A DNA stretch of 7,820 nt from Flaviramulus sp. (GTDB lineage Bacteria > Bacteroidota > Bacteroidia > Flavobacteriales > Flavobacteriaceae). The notes under the pieces are model-generated. The model was not told the DNA's origin and made no database searches. It saw only the letters and a list, made by a program, of their open reading frames with translations. Where the stretch lies: contig JALRJA010000257.1 in assembly GCA_023255235.1 (NCBI GenBank), positions 1-7,820 on the forward strand, written 5' to 3'. Positions 1-6,237 of this stretch are shown one piece after another. The number at the start of each line of letters is the position of its first letter. Within the stretch, counting starts at the first letter, position 1. Position numbers and translations under genes: made by a program.

Positions 1-404
1 CTATAGACTCTCAAAATGGTATTGTTTATATAGCCACAAGTAATGGTTTAGTATCATTTAAATCTGGTGGTTCTACACCCTTTGAAGACCTAGCTACTGC
101 TTATGCTTACCCTAATCCTGTAAGACCTAACTTTAACATTACAGACGAAAAAGTAAAAATTAAAGACATTTCAGATAATATCAACATTAAAATAACCGAT
201 ATTGAAGGTAATTTGGTTGCCGAAGCTCAATCTAGAACAAACCTAAGGCATTTAGGATATAATTTAGAAATAGACGGTGGTACAGCATATTGGAACGGAA
301 AAAACCTAGCCAATAACACAGTAGCATCTGGAGTTTATATAATTATGCTTTCAGATTTAGATACCTTTGAAACCAAAGTTATAAAATTAATGGTAGTAAG
401 ATAA
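1..404 (+). CDS. porZ: PorZ-like type IX secretion protein, C-terminal fragment (5' end outside window)
   Basis: The frame is open from the window edge (first full codon at base 3) to TAA at 402-404, giving about 133 residues of a longer protein. The first visible residues (IDSQNGIVYIATSNGLVSF) look like one blade of a beta-propeller. A C-terminal domain follows, opening with AYPNPVRP, then KITDIEGNLV, GVYIIML and a terminal KVIKLMVVR. The PNP opening, the GVY motif and the basic end are typical of type IX secretion C-terminal domains; the NPVRP plus TDIEGNLV wording is what I recall from flavobacterial PorZ. PorZ is a surface propeller protein of the attachment complex, which anchors secreted cargo to A-type lipopolysaccharide. 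An internal ATG at 213 would start inside the domain and is not a real start. Linkage to recO fits flavobacterial gene order as I remember it. Another propeller cargo protein with the same sorting domain is the main alternative. Confidence 0.75.
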   Translation, partial: IDSQNGIVYIATSNGLVSFKSGGSTPFEDLATAYAYPNPVRPNFNITDEKVKIKDISDNINIKITDIEGNLVAEAQSRTNLRHLGYNLEIDGGTAYWNGKNLANNTVASGVYIIMLSDLDTFETKVIKLMVVR

Positions 405-1123
405 TGCTCATAACTACAAACGCCCTTGTTTTATCTAAAATAAAATACAAAGACAGTGATCTCATAGTTACATGTTACACACAACAACTAGGGGTTTTAA
501 GTTTTTTTTTAAGAGGTGTTTTAAAAAGTAAAAAAGGAAATACTAAAACCGCCTATTTTCAATTACTTTCACAATTACAACTTGTAATTGTGTATAAAAA
601 AACCAAAACATTACACACCATTAAAGATGCCAAGCTAGCTCATATATATACCAGCTTACATTCTCATGTTATTAAAAGTGCAGTTGTTATGTTTTTATCT
701 GAAGTTTTAACCCATACATTAAAAGAAGAAGAAGAAAATCAAGCACTATACAGCTATATAGAAAATGCGTTATTATGGCTTGATTCTCAATCTGAATATT
801 CCAATTTTCATTTATTATTTTTATTAAAACTAACAAAATATTTAGGGTTTTACCCAGATGAAACCAACATAGAATATCCCTTTTTTAATTTAAGTGAAGG
901 AAAATTTGAAACAATAGCCAGCAGTAAGTATTCTATTTCAGATAATAATTTAATATTGCTAAAAAGACTATTAGGCACAAAATTTGATGCTATATCTAGC
1001 GTGACAATTAACTCAAAAGAAAGACAGGCATTTTTAAAAATGTTGCTTCTGTATTTTGAGCTACATTTGGGCAGTTTTAAAACCCCTAAATCACTGCAGG
1101 TATTTAACCAAGTTTTTAACTAA
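404..1123 (+). CDS. recO: DNA repair protein RecO
   Basis: The 239-residue product matches RecO in length and in its opening (MLITTNALVLSKIKYKDSDLIVTCYT), the first strands of the N-terminal OB fold, roughly residues 1-80. A mostly helical C-terminal domain follows, including KLTKYLGFYPD near residues 143-153. RecO works with RecR to load RecA onto SSB-coated single-stranded DNA in gap repair and anneals complementary strands. Only one cysteine is visible (C24), so the four-cysteine zinc finger of Deinococcus-type RecO is absent; E. coli RecO lacks it too. The ATG overlaps the upstream stop by one base (TAATG), which supports this start and suggests translational coupling. The next gene begins 3 bases after the stop. 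A run of nine T at 502-510 and a 23-base palindrome at 570-592 lie inside the gene; the frame is intact across both. Confidence 0.9.
   Translation: MLITTNALVLSKIKYKDSDLIVTCYTQQLGVLSFFLRGVLKSKKGNTKTAYFQLLSQLQLVIVYKKTKTLHTIKDAKLAHIYTSLHSHVIKSAVVMFLSEVLTHTLKEEEENQALYSYIENALLWLDSQSEYSNFHLLFLLKLTKYLGFYPDETNIEYPFFNLSEGKFETIASSKYSISDNNLILLKRLLGTKFDAISSVTINSKERQAFLKMLLLYFELHLGSFKTPKSLQVFNQVFN
570..592. repeat. 23-base near-perfect palindrome inside recO
   Basis: The arm CACAATTACAA (570-580) and the arm TTGTAATTGTG (582-592) are perfect reverse complements around the single base C581. The stretch encodes the end of an OB-fold segment, S56-QLQLVIV-Y64, so it is under coding constraint. It could extrude as a hairpin in DNA or mRNA, or be a protein-binding dyad. 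No function is evident. Confidence 0.6.
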
Positions 1124-1126
1124 TCA

Positions 1127-3538
1127 ATGAAACCATTTTTTTCTATTACTTTTTTTTTAATGGTATGTGCCTTTTCCCAAGGGCAAAATATTAAAGTTTT
1201 AAACTCACAAACCAAAGAACCCATATTTGGAGTTGCCATATATAATGTAACCAAATCTAAAAGTGTTATTTCAAACTTTAAAGGCGAAGCAGATTTAGAC
1301 CTATTTTTAGACTCAGAAACTATTTACTTTAAGCATTTATCACATCAATTAATAACCCTCACAAAAAAGCAACTAGGCAATAAAAATAGAGTGTACCTAG
1401 AATCAAGCATTCATGATTTAAATGAAATTGTTATTTCGGCTTCAAAATTTCAGCAAAACAAAAGAGATATTCCACAAAAAATAATTAACATAAGCTCAAA
1501 AACTATTGCATTTTCAAACCCCCAAACAAGTGCCGATTTATTAGAAAACACAGGGCAAATTTATATGCAAAAAAGCCAGCTTGGAGGCGGTAGCCCGATG
1601 ATAAGAGGTTTTTCAACAAACAGACTGCTCATAACAGTAGATGGTGTTAGAATGAACAACGCTATTTTTAGAGGCGGAAACATTCAAAATGTAATATCTA
1701 TAGACCCTTTCTCAATTCAAAACACAGAAGTTACTTTAGGCTCTGGTTCTGTAATTTATGGAAGTGATGCCATTGGAGGCGTTATGAGTTTTTATACTCA
1801 AAAACCAAAATTATCAAACACCGATTCATTATTTTTTCAATCAAATGCCGTTGTAAGATATGCAACAGCAAACCAAGAAAAAACAGGTCATTTTGATTTT
1901 AATTTGGGCTATAAAAAATGGGCATTTGTAACCAGTGCAAGCTATTCATATTTTGGAGATTTACGCATGGGAAGTCATGGACCAAAAGACTATTTGCGTC
2001 CTGAGTTTGTTTTAGAAACCAATACAGGAGATGTTGTTATACAAAATAGTAACCCATTAGTGCAAAAACCAACAGGATATAACCAAACAAACCTTATGCA
2101 AAAAGCACACTATCAACTAGACGAAAACCTGTGTTTTGATATAGGCTTATTTTACACAACAACGTCAAACTATTCAAGATACGATCGTTTAATACGCTAT
2201 AAAGATGATGCTCTACGCTCTGCCCAATGGAACTATGGTCCTCAAAAATGGTTTATGTCTAATATTCAAATAACCAAACTAGAGAGTAATTCAAGTTTTT
2301 ATGATAAAATAAAAACAACCATAGCATACCAAAACTTTCAAGAAAGCAGAATCGATAGAGACTTTCAATCTACCATTAGAAACAGCACCAAAGAAGCCGT
2401 AAATGCCTATTCATTTAATTTAGATTTAGAAAAATCAATTAGTTCCAAAACACAGTTTTTTTATGGAACAGAGTACATCTATAATAAAGTAAAATCTATA
2501 GGAAATATACAAAATACACAAACAAACACAACCGTTTCAGCAGTTTCCAGATACCCCAATGGAGCAACTTGGCAATCGCTAGCAGCCTATACAAGTGTTA
2601 AATATAAACCAAACACAAAGCTTGTTTTTCAATCAGGTTTACGTTTTAATCACATTACATCACAAGCAGATTTTACAGAAAACAATACATTTTTAAACCT
2701 CCCTTTTAATACCTCAAAAAACCAAGCAGGAGCACTCACAGGTACAGCCGGAATAAGTTGGTTACCAAACAAAACAATACAATGGAAACTAAACGCATCA
2801 TCGGCATTTAGAGCACCTAATATTGATGATATTGGTAAAGTATTCGATTCTGAACCCGGTTCTGTAGTAGTACCAAACGAAACCTTAAGACCCGAATATG
2901 CCTACGGTGGCGAGTTAGGTTTACAACTAAATTTTAACAACAAGTTTATTCTAGATATGAACACCTATTACACCTATTTAGATAATGCTCTAGTGAGAAG
3001 AGACTTTAGCCTAAACGGCAATACACAAATTATCTATAATGGGCAATTAAGCAATGTTCAAGCCATACAAAATGCCTCAAAAGCATGGATTTATGGTTTT
3101 GAAGTTGGCGCAAAAGTTAATTTCACAAACCACCTACTACTCACCTCACAATACAACATCATAGGCGGAACAGAAGTAGAAGACCAAATTGAAGTACCAA
3201 TAAGGCACGCAGCACCAAATTTTGGTAACACACACTTAGTTTGGAATACAGAAAACATAAAGTTAGATTTTTTTGCCAATTACAATGCCCAACTATCATT
3301 CAATCAACTAGCACCGTCAGAAATAGAAAAAGACTTCATTTACGCCCTAGACCAAAACGGAAATCCATACAGCCCTTCATGGTACACCATAAACCTTAGA
3401 ACACAATATCAAATAAACAAATCTACAACCCTTACAGCAAGTTTAGAAAACATTTCAGACCAACGTTATAAAACATATTCTTCGGGTATAGCAGCCGCAG
3501 GAAGAAACCTTATAATATCTCTAAAATACAGTTTGTAG
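1127..3538 (+). CDS. TonB-dependent outer-membrane receptor
   Basis: This 803-residue protein carries every part of a TonB-dependent receptor. A signal peptide (about residues 1-19, hydrophobic FFSITFFLMVCAF) is followed by a short carboxypeptidase-regulatory-like domain (about 21-95), a TonB-box-like LNEIVISA near 98-105 and a plug domain (about 108-225). The plug contains GGGSPMIRGFSTNRLLITVDGVRMNN and GSGSVIYGSDAIGGVMSF. A beta-barrel fills the rest. Such receptors import a scarce ligand across the outer membrane using TonB-ExbBD energy. The plug wording resembles heme/hemoglobin-type receptors, and FRAP is present at 561-564 with a degenerate NPNL-like PNETL at 583-587. The histidine usually found between those boxes in heme receptors is missing, so the ligand is unknown. 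It ends in Leu rather than the usual aromatic residue. The start lies 3 bases after recO, suggesting co-transcription. Confidence 0.9.
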   Translation: MKPFFSITFFLMVCAFSQGQNIKVLNSQTKEPIFGVAIYNVTKSKSVISNFKGEADLDLFLDSETIYFKHLSHQLITLTKKQLGNKNRVYLESSIHDLNEIVISASKFQQNKRDIPQKIINISSKTIAFSNPQTSADLLENTGQIYMQKSQLGGGSPMIRGFSTNRLLITVDGVRMNNAIFRGGNIQNVISIDPFSIQNTEVTLGSGSVIYGSDAIGGVMSFYTQKPKLSNTDSLFFQSNAVVRYATANQEKTGHFDFNLGYKKWAFVTSASYSYFGDLRMGSHGPKDYLRPEFVLETNTGDVVIQNSNPLVQKPTGYNQTNLMQKAHYQLDENLCFDIGLFYTTTSNYSRYDRLIRYKDDALRSAQWNYGPQKWFMSNIQITKLESNSSFYDKIKTTIAYQNFQESRIDRDFQSTIRNSTKEAVNAYSFNLDLEKSISSKTQFFYGTEYIYNKVKSIGNIQNTQTNTTVSAVSRYPNGATWQSLAAYTSVKYKPNTKLVFQSGLRFNHITSQADFTENNTFLNLPFNTSKNQAGALTGTAGISWLPNKTIQWKLNASSAFRAPNIDDIGKVFDSEPGSVVVPNETLRPEYAYGGELGLQLNFNNKFILDMNTYYTYLDNALVRRDFSLNGNTQIIYNGQLSNVQAIQNASKAWIYGFEVGAKVNFTNHLLLTSQYNIIGGTEVEDQIEVPIRHAAPNFGNTHLVWNTENIKLDFFANYNAQLSFNQLAPSEIEKDFIYALDQNGNPYSPSWYTINLRTQYQINKSTTLTASLENISDQRYKTYSSGIAAAGRNLIISLKYSL

Positions 3539-3542
3539 CACT

Positions 3543-3574
3543 TAAAACAGCATAGTTTTATTTTAGTTTTTTTT
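3543..3574 (+). terminator. Possible weak intrinsic terminator of the porZ-recO-receptor unit
   Basis: Just after the receptor stop, TAAAAC (3543-3548) can pair with GTTTTA (3555-3560) around a six-base loop. T-rich sequence follows, ending in eight T at 3567-3574. The stem has only one G-C pair, so it may be too weak to work alone. The strongly structured element that begins at 3575 could also stop transcription. Confidence 0.35.
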
Positions 3575-3694
3575 GGGCGTTACCCTTTGGGTCGTGCTTT
3601 TCGTTACAATCTTTTTTATGCTAGTTTTAGAAAACTTGCTATAGAAAATCTGCATTCAAGCATAAAAAAGGATTTTCACTACAATCACTAACGC
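3575..3694. repeat. Structured intergenic element with complementary ends, likely a dispersed flavobacterial repeat
   Basis: This non-coding element of about 120 bases fills most of the convergent gap. Its ends pair: GCGTTA (3577-3582) with TAACGC (3689-3694), and outside a GG bulge a T run (3567-3574) can pair with six A (3695-3700). A small hairpin ACCC-TTT-GGGT sits at 3582-3592. A long central stem pairs CTTTTTTATGC (3611-3621) with GCATAAAAAAG (3660-3670), extendable to 14 pairs through AATC/GATT with one bulged G. Within its loop is AGTTT-TAGA-AAACT (3623-3636). A near-identical 14-base direct repeat flanks the stem: TTTTCGTTACAATC (3598-3611) and TTTTCACTACAATC (3673-3686), 12 of 14 matching. 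I recall similar elements, starting GGGCGTT and ending TAACGC, scattered between genes in flavobacterial genomes. The family assignment is from memory, and the function is unknown. Confidence 0.7.
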
Positions 3695-3706
3695 AAAAAA
3701 TAAGAG

Positions 3707-4486
3707 CTAAAAATCTAAATATTCAACTGTAAAATTCTCACCCAAAAGCGATTTTAAAACACCAGGAGAACCATTGGTATAAAACTCATTTTTAGCTTTA
3801 ATTAAACCTAAATTTAATAAATCAAGCTTATCTAAAACAGCTTTGGTTTGTCTAGCAACAGCTTCACCAGAGTCAATAATTTTAATATGTTTAGGTAACA
3901 ATTCTAATAACAAAGGCATTAAATAAGGGTAATGTGTACAACCCAAAACCAAATAATCAATATTAGCAGCAATCATGGGCTTTAAATAGGCTTTTAAAAG
4001 CAAAATCATATCATTAGAAAACAACTTCCCACTTTCAATAAGCTCTACAATACCGTTACCATCTTGTTCAACAACTTTAATATTGCTAGCATAAATGCTT
4101 GAAGTTTTAGAAAATAAAGCACTACTAAGCGTTCCTTTTGTTGCCAAAATACCAATAGTGTTTGTTTTAGTTTGTAAAGCAGCCGGTTTTATAGAAGGTT
4201 CTATACCAATAAAAGGGATTTTATACCGGTTTCTAAGCAAGCTAATAGCATTTGTGGTAGCCGTATTACAAGCAACCACAATTACTTTACAACCTCTATT
4301 AAGTAAATATTCAGTGTTTTTAATACTTAAATCAATAATAGTATTAGCATCTTTAGTACCATAAGGTGCGTTTGTACTATCGGCCAAATAAATAGTGTTT
4401 TCATTTGGCAAAAGAGCGTGAATTTCTTTCCAAATAGAAGTGCCACCAACACCAGAATCAAAAACACCAATAGGATTTATTCGCAT
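3707..4486 (-). CDS. murI: Glutamate racemase MurI
   Basis: The 259-residue product has the full set of glutamate racemase motifs: IGVFDSGVGGTS with D10 and S11, YLADSTNAPYG near residues 33-43, VVACNTATTNA with catalytic C73, and LVLGCTHYPYL with the second catalytic cysteine C183 and H185. These cysteines are the two acid/base residues that interconvert L- and D-glutamate, the source of D-Glu for the peptidoglycan stem peptide; the enzyme is cytosolic. Length is normal for the family. The ATG at 4486 places FDSGVGG nine residues in, as expected, and no better start exists upstream. The gene is last in the leftward bamA-ompH-ompH-murI block, 68 bases after the short ompH. A terminator-like hairpin lies in that gap, so murI may depend on read-through or its own promoter. 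It converges on the receptor gene across 168 bases. Confidence 0.96.
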   Translation of the reverse strand: MRINPIGVFDSGVGGTSIWKEIHALLPNENTIYLADSTNAPYGTKDANTIIDLSIKNTEYLLNRGCKVIVVACNTATTNAISLLRNRYKIPFIGIEPSIKPAALQTKTNTIGILATKGTLSSALFSKTSSIYASNIKVVEQDGNGIVELIESGKLFSNDMILLLKAYLKPMIAANIDYLVLGCTHYPYLMPLLLELLPKHIKIIDSGEAVARQTKAVLDKLDLLNLGLIKAKNEFYTNGSPGVLKSLLGENFTVEYLDF

Positions 4487-4494
4487 AACATCAC

Positions 4495-4528
4495 AAAAAT
4501 AAAAAAGCTGCCTTTAAAAGACAGCTTT
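4495..4528 (-). terminator. Intrinsic terminator-like hairpin between the short ompH gene and murI
   Basis: Read leftward, AAAGCTG (4528-4522) pairs with CAGCTTT (4510-4504) around an 11-base loop that can itself pair through CTTT and AAAG. A T-rich tract, TTTATTTTT (4503-4495), follows directly. This stem-plus-T-tract order works only on the minus strand, where it would end transcripts from the bamA-ompH block. Its T-tract stops 8 bases before the murI ATG, an unusually tight placement. The overlapping TATTTTTG (4501-4494) also fits the Bacteroidetes -7 consensus TAnnTTTG, but no -33 TTG is seen at the right distance. Confidence 0.65.
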
Positions 4529-4554
4529 AAATATAGGTATTTAATCTATTTTTT

Positions 4555-5055
4555 TTAGATGCCTAATTTCTTTTTAACATCTTCTAAAATGTCTTTTCCT
4601 TCAGCAACAATTAAACTTGCTCTATCTAAAACATAATCAAAACCTTGAGCTTTAGCTACTTCATTAATAGCTTTCATAGCTGTTTCTTGAATAGGTTTAA
4701 ATAATTCGGCTTCTTTTTCGGCCAAATCTTTTTGAGCATCAGCTCTAAATTGTTGAATACGTTGTTGTTTTTCTTGCAATTCTAAACCTCTTTTTTGGTT
4801 TTCTTCATCGGTTTTGGTAGATGCTTCGGCTTCATATTGCTTTACAGTATTTTGATATTCTGTAATAGATGCTTGAATATCGGTTTGATAGGTTTTACCT
4901 AAAGCTTCTAATTCTGTTTGTGCCGCTTTTGCTGCAGGCATGGCTGCTATTAATTCTTGAGTGTTTATATGAGCAACTTTACTCTGTGCTTGTGTGAAAC
5001 CTATAGTTCCTAGACATAATACGGTTGCTAATAAAAAGGTGTTTAGTTTTCTCAT
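4555..5055 (-). CDS. Skp/OmpH-family periplasmic chaperone, short form
   Basis: The 166-residue protein has a signal peptide (MRKLNTFLLATVLCLGTIGFTQA, predicted cleavage after A23). The OmpH/Skp pattern follows: a first beta strand KVAHINTQELIAAMP (26-40), a long charged helical hairpin rich in Gln, Glu and Lys (about 44-120), and the returning segment FKPIQETAMKAINEVAKAQGFDYVLDRA (119-146). Length is standard for Skp. In the known family, trimers grip unfolded outer-membrane proteins in the periplasm and hand them to the BAM complex. It lies 30 bases after a longer paralogue and downstream of bamA, matching that role, and its coding region ends just before a terminator-like hairpin. The ATG at 5055 gives a clean signal peptide, which supports the start. 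Confidence 0.9.
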   Translation of the reverse strand: MRKLNTFLLATVLCLGTIGFTQAQSKVAHINTQELIAAMPAAKAAQTELEALGKTYQTDIQASITEYQNTVKQYEAEASTKTDEENQKRGLELQEKQQRIQQFRADAQKDLAEKEAELFKPIQETAMKAINEVAKAQGFDYVLDRASLIVAEGKDILEDVKKKLGI

Positions 5056-5085
5056 TTTTAAATGTGTTAATTGTGTTATAAATTC

Positions 5086-6060
5086 TTAATTATTGTTTGT
5101 ACTATCTTTCGCCTTTTGGCGGTCTTCTAAAATTTTTTTCCTTTTTTCTTCCAGGGCTTTTTTTCTAGCTTCTCTATCGGCTAGTTTTTTTTGTCTGTTT
5201 TCTTCAATTAGTTGAGCTCTAGTTTTTGTTTCTGCTGCTGGGTTATCTTTATCTGAAGTAGTAACTTCCTTTGAGCCTGTATTGTTTGTGTTTAGTTTTT
5301 CTTGTTTCGCTTTTTCGCGTTCTTTTATTGTGTTTTCGCGTCTTTCTTCTGCTGCTTTTACTTTTGCAGCTCTAGCATCAAGTTTTTCTTGTCTTGCTTT
5401 TTCAATTGCCTCAAGTCTAGCTGCTTTTTTCTCTTCTAAAGCTTTTTCTCTAGCTTCCAATTCATAATTAATTTCAGGAAGCAATTCTTCCTCTTGAGCT
5501 GCTTTTTTTTCGGCTTTAGACTCGGCTTGTTGGCGTTTAGATGCTCTTGTTATGCTTCGTAATATTTGCTCACTCAAATCATAGGCTTTATTTGAATACA
5601 GTAAGTTTGTTTCAGATTTATCAAAAACTAAATCATATTTTCTGCTTTCAGCCAAATCTTGAACTGCCGCAAATATTTGATCTTGAATGGGCTGCATGAG
5701 TTGTTTTTTTTGAATAAACAAGTCACCATTTGGACCAAAACGGTTTTGCTGATAGTCTAATATTTCTTGCTCTTCATAATAAATATCTTCTTCGCGTTCT
5801 TCAATAAGCTCTTTTGTTAAAAGCGCTTTTTCATTACTTAAATCTTTACGCTTTTGTTCTATAATAGCTAGTTTATCTTGAATTTCATTTTTCCATTTTT
5901 CGGCCTTTTCATCCAATTGTGCTGAGGCATCTTGGTATTCAGGAACGTTCTGTAAAATATATTCGGTATCTATATAAGCAACCCTAACACCACGCTGTGC
6001 AAATGTAGAGACACTTATTAATAAAACCAATGTTAGTAAAAAAAGAACTTTGTTTTGCAT
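5086..6060 (-). CDS. Skp/OmpH-family periplasmic chaperone with long charged C-terminal extension
   Basis: This 324-residue protein starts with a signal peptide (about residues 1-21, ending TFA before Q22). An OmpH/Skp domain spans about 25-175: VRVAYIDTEYILQNVPEYQ, a charged coiled helical region, then QLMQPIQDQIFAAVQDLAESRKYDLVFDKS. The remaining 150 residues or so, nearly half the protein, are an added tail dominated by Lys, Glu, Arg, Ala and Gln. The tail reads as two charged helices (about 198-256 and 281-317) joined by a polar linker rich in Asn, Thr, Ser and Asp, and it ends DSTNNN. The motif EKARQEKL (220-227) recurs as EKAKQEKL (249-256). The first domain suggests chaperoning of outer-membrane proteins with the neighbouring BamA. 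The tail's role is unknown; binding to peptidoglycan or partner proteins is only a guess. It lies between bamA and the short paralogue. Confidence 0.88.
   Translation of the reverse strand: MQNKVLFLLTLVLLISVSTFAQRGVRVAYIDTEYILQNVPEYQDASAQLDEKAEKWKNEIQDKLAIIEQKRKDLSNEKALLTKELIEEREEDIYYEEQEILDYQQNRFGPNGDLFIQKKQLMQPIQDQIFAAVQDLAESRKYDLVFDKSETNLLYSNKAYDLSEQILRSITRASKRQQAESKAEKKAAQEEELLPEINYELEAREKALEEKKAARLEAIEKARQEKLDARAAKVKAAEERRENTIKEREKAKQEKLNTNNTGSKEVTTSDKDNPAAETKTRAQLIEENRQKKLADREARKKALEEKRKKILEDRQKAKDSTNNN
5294..5403. repeat. Internal direct repeat in the ompH tail coding region
   Basis: Two 23-base segments, 5294-5316 and 5381-5403, agree at 21 positions on the plus strand (both begin AGTTTTTCTTGT). 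They are 87 bases apart, exactly 29 codons, and encode the related octapeptides EKAKQEKL and EKARQEKL. This points to in-frame duplication within the charged tail, although low codon and residue complexity could produce part of the match. Confidence 0.55.
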
Positions 6061-6144
6061 CTGTTAATATTTTATAATTCACATAGTTAATAATTTCTAA
6101 TAAAAACAAACTCATTATTTTTTGTCTTTTTTGAATTGTATTTT

Positions 6145-6152
6145 CAAAATTA
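6145..6152 (-). promoter_or_regulatory. Possible -7 box upstream of the long ompH gene
   Basis: Read leftward the sequence is TAATTTTG, an exact match to the Bacteroidetes -7 consensus TAnnTTTG, and would give a leader of roughly 80 bases before the ATG at 6060. I see no TTG at the expected -33 spacing, and such a box arises easily in AT-rich DNA, so this is tentative. The rest of the 177-base gap shows no gene. Confidence 0.2.
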
Positions 6153-6204
6153 ACGAATTTTAATCTTAAAAATTTTAATTGCGATACAAATCATTAGGTT
6201 ATTA

Positions 6205-6237
6205 TTAGAAAATACCATGCCAAAATAGTATTTCTAA
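6205..6237. repeat. Inverted repeat abutting the bamA stop codon
   Basis: TTAGAAAATAC (6205-6215) pairs with GTATTTCTAA (6228-6237), ten pairs with one bulged A and a 12-base loop. It begins at the base after the bamA stop. On the minus strand no T-run follows it, so it is not a classical terminator. It could protect the bamA mRNA end or adjust read-through into the ompH genes. Confidence 0.45.

Noticed and set aside
213..404. A 63-codon gene starting at the internal ATG at 213
   Set aside because: The same frame is open back to the window edge, and the sequence before it holds the PNP motif that begins the same C-terminal domain.
3091..3279. A 62-codon open frame on the minus strand inside the receptor gene
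   Set aside because: It lies entirely opposite a well-supported barrel-coding region, has no recognisable domain, and is what antisense reading of such codons yields.
3575..3694. An integron attC site, suggested by the GTTA and TAAC ends
   Set aside because: In attC sites the order is TAAC first and GTTA last. Here it is GTTA first and TAAC last, a palindromic arrangement that reads the same on the other strand, and no integrase or cassette array is nearby.
4095..4364. An 89-codon plus-strand frame with hydrophobic residues, resembling a small membrane protein
   Set aside because: It is antisense to murI across its catalytic region; the hydrophobic look comes from the complementary codons.
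5282..5467. A 61-codon plus-strand frame rich in Phe, Ser and Ala
   Set aside because: It is antisense to the Lys/Glu/Ala-rich tail of the long OmpH gene, which turns into Phe/Ser/Leu on the other strand.
6061..6237. A riboswitch or small RNA upstream of the long ompH gene
   Set aside because: Apart from one AT-rich inverted repeat and one weak promoter-like box there is no recognisable aptamer core or strong stem.
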